A stretch of 64,000 nt of DNA from Anaerotardibacter muris (lineage in GTDB: Bacteria; Actinomycetota; Coriobacteriia; Coriobacteriales; Eggerthellaceae): assembly GCF_943192915.1 (NCBI RefSeq), contig NZ_CALPCD010000001.1, positions 411,861 through 475,860 on the forward strand, written 5' to 3'. Below the pieces are notes generated by a model. That model was not told where the DNA came from and did no database searches. It saw nothing but the letters and a program-made list of their open reading frames with translations. Shown piece after piece: positions 1-8,639 of the stretch. Made by a program: the position numbers and the translations under genes. The first letter of the stretch is position 1; every line of letters begins with the position of its first letter.

Positions 1-571
1 TGAACTGCAGGAACTGGGCGTTGTGGACAACAGCCGCAAGTCGTATATGCCAGGCGTTTCGGTGGCAGGCTTCGCTTCGGGTCAGCAGTATCTGTACGAT
101 TTCATCGATCACAACCCTGGCATGCTCTTCACGCCCTACTCTCACGTGAACAACCCTGATTACATCCGCTTGAACGACAACATGGTCTCCGTGAATTCGG
201 CGGTGTCCGTGGATCTGACCGGCCAGGTGTGCGCCGAGAGCATCGGTACACGCCAGTATTCCGGCACGGGCGGACAGGTCGACTTCATCCGTGGTGCCAC
301 CTTGGCAAAGAACGGTAAGGCCATCATCGCGATGACCTCCACCACCAATACGAAGAACGGTGTGGTGTCGAAGATCGCGCCGATGCTGGCGCCAGGCAGC
401 GTTGTAACGTCGCTACGCACCGACGTGCAGTATTTCGTGACCGAATATGGATGCGTGAACTTGATGTATTGCGATATCCCTGAACGTGCACGTCGCTTGA
501 TCAGCATCGCCCATCCAGACTTCCGTGATGAGCTCACCTTCGAGGCGAAGAAGTTGGGGTATCTGTATTAG
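1..571 (+). CDS. Acetyl-CoA hydrolase/CoA-transferase family, C-terminal part (5' truncated by window)
   Basis: The reading frame is open from base 2 to the stop at 569-571, so only about 190 C-terminal residues are inside the window. The motifs GTRQYSGTGGQVDF, VTEYG and ERARRLISIAHPDFRDEL are characteristic of the C-terminal domain of acetyl-CoA hydrolase/transferases such as 4-hydroxybutyrate or butyryl-CoA:acetate CoA-transferase. Family members move CoA between acyl groups and acetate in the cytoplasm during anaerobic acid metabolism. The catalytic glutamate region lies upstream of the window, so the acyl substrate cannot be judged. A hairpin with a T-run follows at 604-632. Family assignment is firm; substrate is unknown. 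Confidence 0.88.
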   Translation, partial: ELQELGVVDNSRKSYMPGVSVAGFASGQQYLYDFIDHNPGMLFTPYSHVNNPDYIRLNDNMVSVNSAVSVDLTGQVCAESIGTRQYSGTGGQVDFIRGATLAKNGKAIIAMTSTTNTKNGVVSKIAPMLAPGSVVTSLRTDVQYFVTEYGCVNLMYCDIPERARRLISIAHPDFRDELTFEAKKLGYLY

Positions 572-603
572 GCCTTGTTGGCTGCTATGCCCGCAGGGGG
601 GTA

Positions 604-632
604 GACAAATTGGGGGCAGCCCCCTTTTTGTC
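604..632. terminator. Hairpin with T-run after the CoA-transferase gene
   Basis: GACAAA (604-609) pairs with TTTGTC (627-632) and GGGGG (612-616) with CCCCC (620-624), separated by a two-base internal loop and closed by a CAG loop. The T-run 625-629 fits a Rho-independent terminator 32 bases after the stop. It resembles the C-type hairpins seen elsewhere in the window. Confidence 0.6.
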
Positions 633-655
633 CACAGCGTTGTCCCGCAAACAGC

Positions 656-816
656 GAGGCTACAGGGGCAGGGTCTCGGATTCATCCGTTTCGCTGTTCG
701 CCCTTCGGGCTCATGCGCTGCACTGCCTCATGCATTATACGGAACCCAGTCATTCGACTGGGTTCTTTTATTGGGTAGCGTTCAGAATGAATCTACGACC
801 CTACCCCTGTAGCCTC
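656..816. repeat. Dispersed element family A, copy A1
   Basis: The outer arms, GAGGCTACAGGGGCAGGGTC at 656-675 and its near-perfect reverse complement at about 797-816, enclose a core shared with copies at 2897, 10291 and 54114. The core contains cgcccttcgggct and then gcgctgcactgcctcatgcat. A copy-specific hairpin gaacccagtc/gactgggttc follows the core. The arm sequence differs from the other copies but still pairs within this copy. Together with the hairpin at 604 and a half-arm near 870, it fills most of the 429-base gap 572-1000; no gene is visible there. Confidence 0.75.
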
Positions 817-855
817 ACTGCTTGAGGACAAAACGGGGATGGAGGCGAAACTGTC

Positions 856-900
856 CTGAAGTTTGCTATTCGAAGTAAATTCTGCGCCCCTACCCTACGA
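856..900. repeat. Solo right-arm fragment resembling family A
   Basis: The segment around 874-899 (gaagtaaattctgcgcccc, then taccctac) matches the right end of family A copies, for example gtaagttctgcgcgcccacc near 54251. No matching left arm or core lies next to it, so it looks like a decayed or partial copy beside A1. The rest of the gap to 1000 shows nothing recognisable. Confidence 0.35.
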
Positions 901-1000
901 ACAGAGTTGGATTTCTGGGGTAGATACAGACGCTCCAACAATTGGATGGATCTTGATGCTGGGGCGCTTTGAGGGCTGGCTCCATTCAGTCCTGTTCGGC

Positions 1001-1798
1001 CTACTCGCCCTTCCCGTCAAGGTAGAGAAGCTGGGCTTTTACGCTGCGGAAGGCAGCATCGCGCAGATTGGGGTCAAGACCCACATAGACAGCGTCGACC
1101 AGGGCATCGGCATCATGCGCGACGCCTGATACGAGAGCGTCCTTGATCTGCTGAAGGCGGTCAAGACGATGCGCGCGCGTTGCTTCGATGATATCAAGCG
1201 GATCGGTGATGGGATAACCGTGACCAGGATAGAGCACCTTGATATTCTGGGTCTTCACCAGCTGCTCGATCTTGTCGAGAGAGTCCATGTATTCGGTCAG
1301 GTTTCCATCGGGGTAATAGACCACCGTGGGGCCGTGATTGAAGATCACATCACCCACGAACATGGATCCGTCGGCTGGATAGATAAGCCCCACCGAATCG
1401 CTCGAATGGCCAGGGAGCGCCACCACTTCAAGAACAGGACCGTTCTCGACCGGCTGGAACGTACCTGGCTGCAACGTGCCGTCGAAGGGAGCATAGACAC
1501 GCGTGCCTGTCATGTCGGCAAGCTCCATGGCTCCTTCGGTGTGGTCGGGATGAACATGAGTGCACACCACTGCTCCCACGCGCAAACCTTGATCGATGCA
1601 GGCATCGAGCACATTTTGCACATGCTGACCTGCAGGCGCAGGATCGATGACGATGCATTCGGGAGATTCAGCCTCCGCGATGATCCAGGTGTTCGTGCCG
1701 GTATAGGTCATGGCCGAAGGATTTTCAGCACGCACGCAGAATACGCGCGCGCTTTCCTTCCCGCCAGGATACGGTGTTTCATCAACGATGAAGCCCAT
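1001..1798 (-). CDS. Metallo-beta-lactamase-fold hydrolase (LACTB2/glyoxalase II-like)
   Basis: A 265-residue protein. The start is the ATG at 1798, preceded by a strong AAGGAGG five bases upstream; the frame is open a further 13 codons but without a site. The zinc-binding set is complete: THVHPDH, then the histidine of LPGHSSDS, the aspartate of FVGDVIF and the histidine of YPGHGYPI. The C-terminal helix HRLDRLQQIKDAL resembles the tail of LACTB2-type hydrolases/RNases. Such proteins are cytoplasmic hydrolases of thioesters, nucleic acids or other substrates, so the substrate is open. It lies 86 bases downstream of the Nudix gene and is probably co-transcribed with it. Confidence 0.85.
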   Translation of the reverse strand: MGFIVDETPYPGGKESARVFCVRAENPSAMTYTGTNTWIIAEAESPECIVIDPAPAGQHVQNVLDACIDQGLRVGAVVCTHVHPDHTEGAMELADMTGTRVYAPFDGTLQPGTFQPVENGPVLEVVALPGHSSDSVGLIYPADGSMFVGDVIFNHGPTVVYYPDGNLTEYMDSLDKIEQLVKTQNIKVLYPGHGYPITDPLDIIEATRAHRLDRLQQIKDALVSGVAHDADALVDAVYVGLDPNLRDAAFRSVKAQLLYLDGKGE

Positions 1799-1884
1799 GG
1801 GTCCTCCTTCATTCGTGCAGGCTGCGCCCCAAATCACAAAAGCACTTTTCGCGAAACGGCGGAGCCAAACCTTCCTTATTCAGG

Positions 1885-2793
1885 TTAGTTCAGCTCGGCA
1901 CGCAGCATGATAGTGCCGTCTTCTTTGCGGACCGCCTTGAACATGACCTTCTTCAGCTTCTTACGATTCGAAACGAATTGTTCAGCTGACTGCGCTTCAG
2001 CGATGCGCGTGAGGTTGTACATGGTCGGCGGGACTACGAGCCAGTTGCCTTCGTCAGATTCGCGCACGGCATAGGACGGCGTGACCCAATCGGCGATCTG
2101 GGCTTCAGAAGTGTTGTCGTCGGCCACCTGACCTTCGGGCATGAGCGCCGAGAAGAAGAACGTGTCGTAGCGCTTGGGCTCGAATGTGGGAGTGCACCAG
2201 TTGGACACAAGACCCAGCAGATCGGTACGGAGCACCAAGTTACGAGCAACCAGCAAGTCAGCGAAGGCTACTTCGTGAGCCACGAGCGCTTCACGGTCGG
2301 CCGCCCAGCTGGGGTCGGAAAGATCGGTGACCACGGAATGGTCGTCGGGGCCTGCCAGCAGCACGCCGCATTCCTCGAACACTTCACGAGCTGCAGCCAC
2401 CACGATACGACGCGCATCAGCTTCAGATACGCCCATCAGCTCTGCCCAATCGGCAGGGCTGGGGCCGCACCACGGTAGGTCGGGATTAGAGTCGCGTTCA
2501 TCAACACGACCGCCAGGGAACACCACTGCATCAGGCACGAATGCCATGGTCTTCACGCGACGCAGCATGAACACCTCAACGTTCTGGTTGTTCGGGAAAT
2601 CGGGTGGAAAGTTGCCGTCTTCGATGCGGTATTTAGTCTGACCAGACTTAGAATCACGGACGAGCATGACCGTAGCGGCCAGTTTGGGCTGCACGGGATT
2701 GGGATCGGGATGATCGATGTGGTCGCCAAGGGCTTCGAGCACCTTTTCGTTCGGGGTGGTCTCGATCACGTTTCCAGTTACATCAATGCGCAT
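1885..2793 (-). CDS. Nudix hydrolase, NUDT19-like with split Nudix box
   Basis: A 302-residue protein starting at an ATG with GAGGAG five bases upstream. The Nudix box is interrupted: VVFPGGRVDERD comes first, then about 30 residues, then AAREVFEECGVLLAG, which carries the REXXEE metal-binding core. That split arrangement is typical of the NUDT19/NUDT8-like branch, whose eukaryotic members cleave CoA and acyl-CoA diphosphate bonds. CoA or nucleoside diphosphates are therefore plausible substrates, but this is inference. It is the first gene of a likely two-gene unit with the metallo-beta-lactamase-fold gene. Confidence 0.8.
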   Translation of the reverse strand: MRIDVTGNVIETTPNEKVLEALGDHIDHPDPNPVQPKLAATVMLVRDSKSGQTKYRIEDGNFPPDFPNNQNVEVFMLRRVKTMAFVPDAVVFPGGRVDERDSNPDLPWCGPSPADWAELMGVSEADARRIVVAAAREVFEECGVLLAGPDDHSVVTDLSDPSWAADREALVAHEVAFADLLVARNLVLRTDLLGLVSNWCTPTFEPKRYDTFFFSALMPEGQVADDNTSEAQIADWVTPSYAVRESDEGNWLVVPPTMYNLTRIAEAQSAEQFVSNRKKLKKVMFKAVRKEDGTIMLRAELN

Positions 2794-2896
2794 GAGGACT
2801 CCTCTCGGCGAGTTTTCGTTCTTTTCATTATATCGCCCCTACCCCGCTCGACCGAATAACGGGCTAGCAACAAATTGCTTAGGAAAGTCGTGGGGG

Positions 2897-3066
2897 GTGC
2901 TGCGGCTGCAAGGTAATCGTGCATAACTTACCCGTTTCGCCGTTCGCCTTCGACTCATGCGCTGCACTGCCTCATGCATTTTTACGTGAATTCAGCTTTG
3001 CTGGATTCTGGGTTGGAATCTAGTGTTCAGAGTAAGTTCAGCGCGCTCGCCTTACATCCACAGCAC
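2897..3066. repeat. Dispersed element family A, copy A2
   Basis: The left arm gtgctgcggctgcaaggta (2897-2915) pairs imperfectly with the right arm ending cttacatccacagcac (to 3066). The core acttacccgtttcgc, gcgctgcactgcctcatgcat and ttcagagtaagtt is shared with A1, A3 and A4. The internal hairpin is gaattcagc/gctggattc. The arms are nearly those of A4 at 54114, so the arms travel with the element. Confidence 0.75.
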
Positions 3067-3080
3067 CGTGCAAGATTGAG

Positions 3081-3123
3081 CCTGTCCCCTTTTTGTCCGG
3101 GACAGAATTGAACCCGTCCCCGG
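3081..3123. repeat. C-type gggacag hairpin repeat (C1)
   Basis: CTGTCCC (3082-3088) and GGGACAG (3099-3105) form a perfect seven-base stem around a T-rich loop. The repeat ends in gtccccgg directly against the kinase stop codon. On the gene strand the junction reads TAACCGGGGAC, the same as after cysS. It is probably a transcription terminator carried by a repeat family. Confidence 0.65.
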
Positions 3124-5070
3124 TTAGCGGCGGGGTGGGAAGAAGATGGACACGACCAGCATGATGATGCCAGAGGCGATGGTGAGGAGGAGGTAGATTG
3201 GATCGGGGTCGTGACCGAGAAGGAAGGCGGAGGCCAGCGCAGGAAGTACGCAGATGATAGCAGTGGCACAGACGATGCCGAAGATGCTTGCTGCCGTAGA
3301 ACCACGCTGAAAGAGGGCGGAAGCGAGTGGTGCGCTTACCAACCAGGAACCGATGATCACCCAGGTCATAGGGTTCTGCAATGTGGAGATGATGTTGCCA
3401 TTCACCTCGGTCCACATATGGATATTGCCGAACTGAAAGATGTCCCAAGACGTGATAGAGACCGAGCCAAGGCCCGCAAGCACTACCGAGATACCCGCTG
3501 CGAAGAGCGTGGTGCACAGAGCCTGGATCGGTCTGAGGAAATAAGCGCTGACCAGCGGCGCGAGCGAACCAAGTCCCACCGATGATCCGCAGATGGAGAG
3601 CAAGGCGGAATCGGCCTGTTCGGAGCCGCCGCGACCGATGAAATACCACCAAGCAAAGGTGGCCACCACCACTAGCACGCCCACTAGCAACGCGTTGTTG
3701 TTCACCAACGCCAAGCCTAGAAGCGAGAACGACACGAGCGCCCCCACGTGCGGGACCGCGAACGCCGCCACGGCAACGATAAGGATCGCGCCCCAGAGTG
3801 CGGGTGATTCCCATCCAGGCAGGAGGCTGAAATTCGAGAGCGCTACCGAAGACACCAACACACTGCCGAGCACTGCCAAGATGCGCAGCACGAGCGAATA
3901 GCGGCTCGAAGCAGGCGCGTCATAAGGGTTGGCAAAGTCGTCGAAGTCGGTCTCTTCATCAAGAGGCTGACTGTAGGCCTGGCTCGCACGAGCGCTCTTC
4001 CTCCCCCGCCTGCGGCGGTTGAGCGGATAGGGGCCCTCCTCGAATTCATCTTCACCGTCTTCGAAGGTGTCGGTGAAGTCAGTGGTATCGTCGTTGGCTT
4101 CCGTTTCTTCGCCCACGGCAATGCTCACGAGCTTCGCAAGCTTCTTCACGCCCTGTTTGGCGTTTCCCAGCGCAGGCTTCACGTCGCGCGCGAATGCATG
4201 CACCGAGGCGTAACGTCCCTCCTTGTCGGGGTCGAGCGCCTTGAAGATGGCGTCGTCAAGGGATTCATCCACGCCCTCCATGCACAGCGATGGAATGATG
4301 ATCTCAGCATCGTAGATGGTATCGAGAGCTTCATCGACCGTGGCCGCGCGGAAGGGGTTGTTTCCACGCGTGAGCATCTCGTACGTAAGACTTGCCAGCG
4401 CCCATTGGTCGCAACGTTCGTCGAGCTCTTCACGCTCCATCTGCTCGGGCGGCATGTAGCCGATAGTGCCACCTGTGGCCGCGCCATAGCCAAAGCCGTC
4501 TGCCAGTCGTGCCAGGCCGAAGTCGACCACTTTGATCTGACCCTGCGTGTTGATGAGCACGTTATCGGGCTTGATATCCAGATGCAACACGTGATTCTTA
4601 TGTGCCACTTCGATAGCGTGAGAGACCGCCTTGAACACGGCTGCCACGATGTCGGCATCGATTTGATCGGGGAAATATTCAAGCAGATCAGAAAGCGAAA
4701 TGCCATCGACCAATTCCATGATGATATAGGCCGCATTACCCTGGATCTCGAAGTCATAGATGGAAGCGATGTTCGGGTCGTTCAGCAGTGCTGCAGTGCG
4801 CGCTTCCTCAAGACCAGGAATGGCGCTTTGGCTGGCGAAATTCACATCCATCATGATGCTGACCGATTCATCGCCTGCGGCAGCGTAAGGGTTCTGGAAA
4901 TTGTCCAGACCTGCGTTGATCTGCTCGGCCGTGCGCGCGGTGGCGTCCTCGAGCGGCAAACATTTGATGGCCACTTCACGTTGGATGCGCGTATCCCATG
5001 CCACGATGACCGTGGCAAAGCCGCCAGATCCAGCCTCATAGGTAGGTTGATATCGATCGAGGATCAGCAC
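3124..5070 (-). CDS. Membrane-bound Ser/Thr protein kinase (PknB-like catalytic domain)
   Basis: A 648-residue protein with a GTG start three bases after the larC-like stop, so translation is probably coupled. Kinase features are the glycine-rich loop GSGGFATV (14-21), the ATP lysine K36, HLDIKPDN (163-170, D165 catalytic) and DFG (183-185), with a PPE motif in the activation segment. Leucine replaces the usual arginine of HRD, so it is not an RD kinase. An unusual insert of about 35 residues separates K36 from the helix-C segment GLEEARTAAL. After an acidic and basic linker (about 310-385), the C-terminal 260 residues are a run of hydrophobic segments. There is no PASTA domain. It is last in the aldo/keto reductase-lar operon; the target is unknown. 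Confidence 0.87.
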   Translation of the reverse strand: MLILDRYQPTYEAGSGGFATVIVAWDTRIQREVAIKCLPLEDATARTAEQINAGLDNFQNPYAAAGDESVSIMMDVNFASQSAIPGLEEARTAALLNDPNIASIYDFEIQGNAAYIIMELVDGISLSDLLEYFPDQIDADIVAAVFKAVSHAIEVAHKNHVLHLDIKPDNVLINTQGQIKVVDFGLARLADGFGYGAATGGTIGYMPPEQMEREELDERCDQWALASLTYEMLTRGNNPFRAATVDEALDTIYDAEIIIPSLCMEGVDESLDDAIFKALDPDKEGRYASVHAFARDVKPALGNAKQGVKKLAKLVSIAVGEETEANDDTTDFTDTFEDGEDEFEEGPYPLNRRRRGRKSARASQAYSQPLDEETDFDDFANPYDAPASSRYSLVLRILAVLGSVLVSSVALSNFSLLPGWESPALWGAILIVAVAAFAVPHVGALVSFSLLGLALVNNNALLVGVLVVVATFAWWYFIGRGGSEQADSALLSICGSSVGLGSLAPLVSAYFLRPIQALCTTLFAAGISVVLAGLGSVSITSWDIFQFGNIHMWTEVNGNIISTLQNPMTWVIIGSWLVSAPLASALFQRGSTAASIFGIVCATAIICVLPALASAFLLGHDPDPIYLLLTIASGIIMLVVSIFFPPRR

Positions 5071-5073
5071 GGT

Positions 5074-5622
5074 CTAGTCCACGAACTCCTGAACGTAGTA
5101 CTTGATGATAGCTGCCGAAGTAGGCGTGCATAATTCACCTTCGAGCAGGGGCGATGCAATAGGAAGACCCTGCAGGATAGCTGCCGTTGCGGGAGCAGGG
5201 ATGTCCATGATGCCGTGAGCGCAGTTCACCTTGCCGCTACCTGTTTGGATAGGTGTTGACGAAACATGATCGGGGTCCAACACGAAGAACGCCGTGCAGA
5301 TAGCCAGCGCATTACGGATGCCCGAAGCGTTACCAACTTCATGGAAGTGCGTTTCCTCCACTGCACAACCGTGCACGGTGGCTTCGGCCTGAGCAAGGAT
5401 GGCATACACCCCACGGAGCTGAGCTTTGAGCTTGTCGTCCACTGCAAGGTTGTCGATGGTCTCGTTCACATCCGCGATGGAATGATGGTGCTGATCGGGG
5501 ATGGCCGCCGCCTTCAGTATGGCATCGTAGCGTTCGTGCTGTTCAGGGGTCATAAGCACGAGCAGTTCCTCGAGCAGCTTCGCGCGGGTCGCGCTTTGAG
5601 TAAGGTCTAGTTCGATGTTCAT
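5074..5622 (-). CDS. LarC-like nickel insertion protein, core domain only
   Basis: A 182-residue protein starting at the ATG with GGAG eight bases upstream, one base after the larB stop. The central LarC (DUF111) signatures are present: AEATVHG, EETHFHEVG, a glycine-rich GSGKVNCAHG, DIPAPATAAIL and ELCTPTSAAI. LarC proteins are usually about 400 residues and insert nickel into the pincer cofactor in a CTP-dependent reaction. This protein lacks both the N-terminal DCFSGISGDM-type start and the C-terminal CTP-binding domain. The histidine-rich HRH region is replaced by QHHHSIADVNET. It may be a minimal LarC, a LarC1-like half, or a decaying gene. Its position after larB supports a link to the Lar pathway. 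Confidence 0.78.
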   Translation of the reverse strand: MNIELDLTQSATRAKLLEELLVLMTPEQHERYDAILKAAAIPDQHHHSIADVNETIDNLAVDDKLKAQLRGVYAILAQAEATVHGCAVEETHFHEVGNASGIRNALAICTAFFVLDPDHVSSTPIQTGSGKVNCAHGIMDIPAPATAAILQGLPIASPLLEGELCTPTSAAIIKYYVQEFVD

Positions 5623-5623
5623 A

Positions 5624-6520
5624 TTAGTGCTCCGTTGAATTATTGGCCGTATCGGCAGCGCTGGTGGCGGATTCGTCTTCAGCCGTGGCCGCGCCTTCTG
5701 CTTCGGTCGCTGCGTTCTTGTTCTCACCTGCAGCCGCGCCTGCGCCCCTGCCTGCGCCCTTACCTGAAAGATGATTGATGAGGTGTGCTTGGAAGCCCGC
5801 GCCGAAACCGTTATCGATATTCACTACGCTCACGCCGCTCGCGCAGGAGTTCAACATGGCCAGCAGCGCAGCCACTCCCCCGAACGATGCGCCGTAACCA
5901 ACGCTCGTAGGTACCGCGATCACCGGGCATGAGACCATGCCACCCACCACGCTGGCAAGCGCGCCTTCCATGCCTGCGACCGCAATGACCACCTGAGCTT
6001 CCATCAGTTCATCAAGATGCGCGAGCAAACGGTGGATACCTGCCACGCCCACGTCATAAACGCGCTCGACCTTGTTGCCCAGCGCCTCTGCCGTAAGGGC
6101 CGCCTCTTCGCTCACCGCCATATCGCTGGTGCCCGCCGCAGCCACCACGATGGTGCCATTGCCAGTCGGTTCAGGCAGCACGCCCACGATAGCCAGCTTC
6201 GGGATGGGGTAATAGGTAAATCCCGCGTCGGCAAAATCGATCGCCAACTTGGTGGCAGCTTCTTCAGCCAGCCGCGTGATGAGAATGCAGGTTTGACCAT
6301 GGTCGAGCAGCGAGGCGCAAATGCCTTTGATCTGCTCGTAGGTCTTCGTAGCGCCGTAGACCACCTCGGCCGCGCCTTGGCGGATCTCGCGATGGTGGTC
6401 GACCTTAGCATATCCCAGGTCAGAGAAGGGTTCTTTGCGCAGCGCGAGCATCGCCTGATCGACGGTGGTCTTGCCCGCTGCAAGCTGTTCAAGAATGGTA
6501 CGCGTGGCTTCTGCGCTCAT
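5624..6520 (-). CDS. larB: LarB, P2CMN-forming carboxylase/hydrolase of nickel-pincer cofactor synthesis
   Basis: A 298-residue protein with the start at 6520 just after an aggag-type site. The PurE-like AIR-carboxylase fold is recognisable: VVAAAGTSDMAVSEEAALTA, YDVGVAGIHRLL, VAVAGMEGALASVVGG and PVIAVPTSVGYGASFGG. LarB carboxylates the pyridinium ring of nicotinic acid adenine dinucleotide and hydrolyses the phosphoanhydride, the first step to the nickel-pincer nucleotide. The last 50 residues are a low-complexity Ala/Gly/Glu tail not needed for the fold. It sits between larE and the LarC-like gene. No larA (lactate racemase-type enzyme) is visible in this window. Confidence 0.9.
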   Translation of the reverse strand: MSAEATRTILEQLAAGKTTVDQAMLALRKEPFSDLGYAKVDHHREIRQGAAEVVYGATKTYEQIKGICASLLDHGQTCILITRLAEEAATKLAIDFADAGFTYYPIPKLAIVGVLPEPTGNGTIVVAAAGTSDMAVSEEAALTAEALGNKVERVYDVGVAGIHRLLAHLDELMEAQVVIAVAGMEGALASVVGGMVSCPVIAVPTSVGYGASFGGVAALLAMLNSCASGVSVVNIDNGFGAGFQAHLINHLSGKGAGRGAGAAAGENKNAATEAEGAATAEDESATSAADTANNSTEH

Positions 6521-6625
6521 CGCCTCTCCTTTAGGTCTTCGATACGTTGGTAGTTCAGGTCTTCTATGCTCCTGAAACTTCGTTCACGTTAGCAAGCTTG
6601 CGCAGGCGCGCCCGCGTTGGCTCGC

Positions 6626-7288
6626 TTACAGCGTATCATGCTCGCTGGTAGTTTCGCGGTCAAGCCAGTCTTCTTGCACGAAAGATGCAAGCAATTCGGG
6701 CGTGATGGTCTGGCCTTCAGGAATGCGCGTGGCCAAGCACGAATAATTCGGCTTGTCAGCGGTGAGCAAGCCCATCTCGCGAGAAAGAGCACGAATCTGG
6801 TCCTTGGTCAGGCCCGCTTCGCGCAGAGGTGAACGCACACCGAATTCCGCAAGCGCGCGAAAGCCAGGGCGCCGCGCTGGGTCATCCGTGGCATTGGTAC
6901 CATCGATGAGCATATCAATGCCTTGGCGTGTGGCTGCATCCTTGATCGCGCCGAAGATAACCTTCTTGCAGTGATAGCACCTATCAGCTGGGTTCGCGAC
7001 AACTTCAGGGTGCGCGAAGATGTCCAGATCGAGCACTTCTTCAGCAGTGCCCAACTGGGCAGCCGCGCGATCGGCATCATCGGCTTCGAAAGCGTATTGG
7101 AATGCCGTGTTCACCGTGAAGGGATGAACCTCCGCTCCGCATGCCAGCGCGCACGCGAGCAAAAAGACGGAGTCGCACCCGCCCGAATAGGCAAGCGCGA
7201 CTCGCGGGTTCTCCGTGAAGAATTCCTGCAACTTACGCGGAACGATGGCGCGAATCTGCTGCAGATCAAGACGTTCGGAGTTCGTCAT
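6626..7288 (-). CDS. larE: LarE, ATP-dependent sulfur transferase (short form)
   Basis: A 220-residue protein with the start at the ATG 7288, 29 bases after the aldo/keto reductase stop. The PP-loop SGGCDS (35-40) adenylates the substrate. DGTNATDD (129-136) and KPNYSCLATRIPEG, with C184 at the position of the sacrificial cysteine, identify LarE. C104 and C107 (RCYHCK) together with C184 would also suit the [4Fe-4S]-dependent LarE type. The usual C-terminal part of about 50 residues that follows the CLATR motif is missing, and no frame continues it before larB. Either this is a compact form or it is truncated. Confidence 0.87.
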   Translation of the reverse strand: MTNSERLDLQQIRAIVPRKLQEFFTENPRVALAYSGGCDSVFLLACALACGAEVHPFTVNTAFQYAFEADDADRAAAQLGTAEEVLDLDIFAHPEVVANPADRCYHCKKVIFGAIKDAATRQGIDMLIDGTNATDDPARRPGFRALAEFGVRSPLREAGLTKDQIRALSREMGLLTADKPNYSCLATRIPEGQTITPELLASFVQEDWLDRETTSEHDTL

Positions 7289-7317
7289 AGGGTTCGCAAC
7301 TCTCGTTTCAGCGGGCT

Positions 7318-8475
7318 TTATTCGCCCAGCAGCATGTCGATCTTCGGCATCCAAGAGCTGATGGCAATGTGCTGCGGGCAGATAGGCTCGCAGGAACCGC
7401 AGCTCGTGCAATTTTCTGCCGTGCGGCCGAATTTCGGCACCTCAACTTCGTAATATTCGCGCGCCATCTCCATGTTGTCATAGAGGAAGCGCATGTTGTA
7501 CGCGGAGATATTGTACGGAATGACGATCTTCTCGGGGCAATATTCCACGCAATAGTTGCAGCCCGTGCACGGGATGACCGAGAATTCGTTGAAGGTCTCG
7601 CGCAGCTGCTCGACCACTGCATCATCTTCGGCAGAGAGCATACCGGGCTTGGCCTTCTCAGCGAAGGCGATGTCTTCTTTCAGCATCTCCATGCTGCTCA
7701 TGCCAGAGAGCACGGTGGAAACTTCGGGCATGTTCCAGAGCCAGTCGAAAGCCAGCTCAACAGCCGATTTATCGGTGTTCTTCTGGAGCACTTCCTGCAC
7801 CTTGGGAGGCAGATCGACCAAGAAGCCACCGCGCAGCGGCTCCATCACGATAACGCCCATGCCGCGCTCGGCTGCCATCTTCAGGCCCTTCAAGCCCGCC
7901 TGGAATTCCTGGTCGTAGTAGTTCAGCTGGATCTGGCAGAAGTCCCAATCAGCTGCGTTCAGCACCTCTTCGAACAGTTCGAAGTCGTCATGGAAGGAGA
8001 AGCCGATGTGATTCACGCGGCCGTCTTCTTTAGCTTTGATGATGCTCTCGACCGCGCCAACCTTCTTGCAGCGCTTCCAGCTGCCGCCGTTCAAGGAATG
8101 CAGCATGTAGAAGTCGATATGGTCGGTCTTCAGACGATCGAGCTGCTTGGCCAGCAGGCTGTCGAAGTCGTCTTCGGTCTTGTACATCCAGGTGGGAGAC
8201 TTGGTTGCCAGGTAGACCTTGTCGCGGTAGCCGCCCTCGAGCGCCTGGCCAACAATCTTCTCGGAGTTGCCGCCAACATAGTTGAACGCGGTGTCGATGT
8301 AGTTGATGCCGTGGTCGATAGCGTAATGGACCATCTCGATAGTGGCTTCAACGTCCACGTCTTCGATCTTGGTTGCATTGCCAGCCTGGCCGCCTTCCTT
8401 CAGCGGGAGGCGCATCATGCCGAATCCGAGCGGGCTTACTTTGCAGCCGGTCTTGCCGATCTCTCTATATTCCAT
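7318..8475 (-). CDS. Aldo/keto reductase with C-terminal 2x[4Fe-4S] domain
   Basis: A 385-residue protein; AAGGAA lies nine bases before the ATG. The TIM-barrel AKR tetrad is visible: D and Y in YIDTAFNYVGG, K in LATKSP and H in FYMLHSLN. The C-terminal part carries two ferredoxin clusters, CTGCNYCVEYCP and CTSCGSCEPICP. Such fusions are common in strict anaerobes and probably pass electrons between ferredoxin and a carbonyl substrate. It is first in the operon with larE, larB, larC-like and the kinase. A role linked to the Lar substrate is only suggested by position. Confidence 0.88.
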   Translation of the reverse strand: MEYREIGKTGCKVSPLGFGMMRLPLKEGGQAGNATKIEDVDVEATIEMVHYAIDHGINYIDTAFNYVGGNSEKIVGQALEGGYRDKVYLATKSPTWMYKTEDDFDSLLAKQLDRLKTDHIDFYMLHSLNGGSWKRCKKVGAVESIIKAKEDGRVNHIGFSFHDDFELFEEVLNAADWDFCQIQLNYYDQEFQAGLKGLKMAAERGMGVIVMEPLRGGFLVDLPPKVQEVLQKNTDKSAVELAFDWLWNMPEVSTVLSGMSSMEMLKEDIAFAEKAKPGMLSAEDDAVVEQLRETFNEFSVIPCTGCNYCVEYCPEKIVIPYNISAYNMRFLYDNMEMAREYYEVEVPKFGRTAENCTSCGSCEPICPQHIAISSWMPKIDMLLGE

Positions 8476-8543
8476 GAGTGCGAATTCCTTTCGAATGCTT
8501 ACCCTTATCCTCTTGCATCTAGTTTACTACGACAGGCACGAGG

Positions 8544-8581
8544 TCAAAACCAAAAGTGCACGACGCCTGGGCCGTGCACTT
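8544..8581 (-). terminator. Rho-independent terminator downstream of the PurF-like gene
   Basis: AAGTGCACG (8554-8562) pairs with CGTGCACTT (8573-8581). Read on the minus strand the stem is followed by TTTTGGTTTTG. It would end the PurF-like transcript ahead of the aldo/keto reductase operon. Confidence 0.6.
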
Positions 8582-8639
8582 CGATTTCATATGGTGAATG
8601 CGGGTCGCGGGCGTGAGTGTAGCAGCGCCGCGCGTGGGC

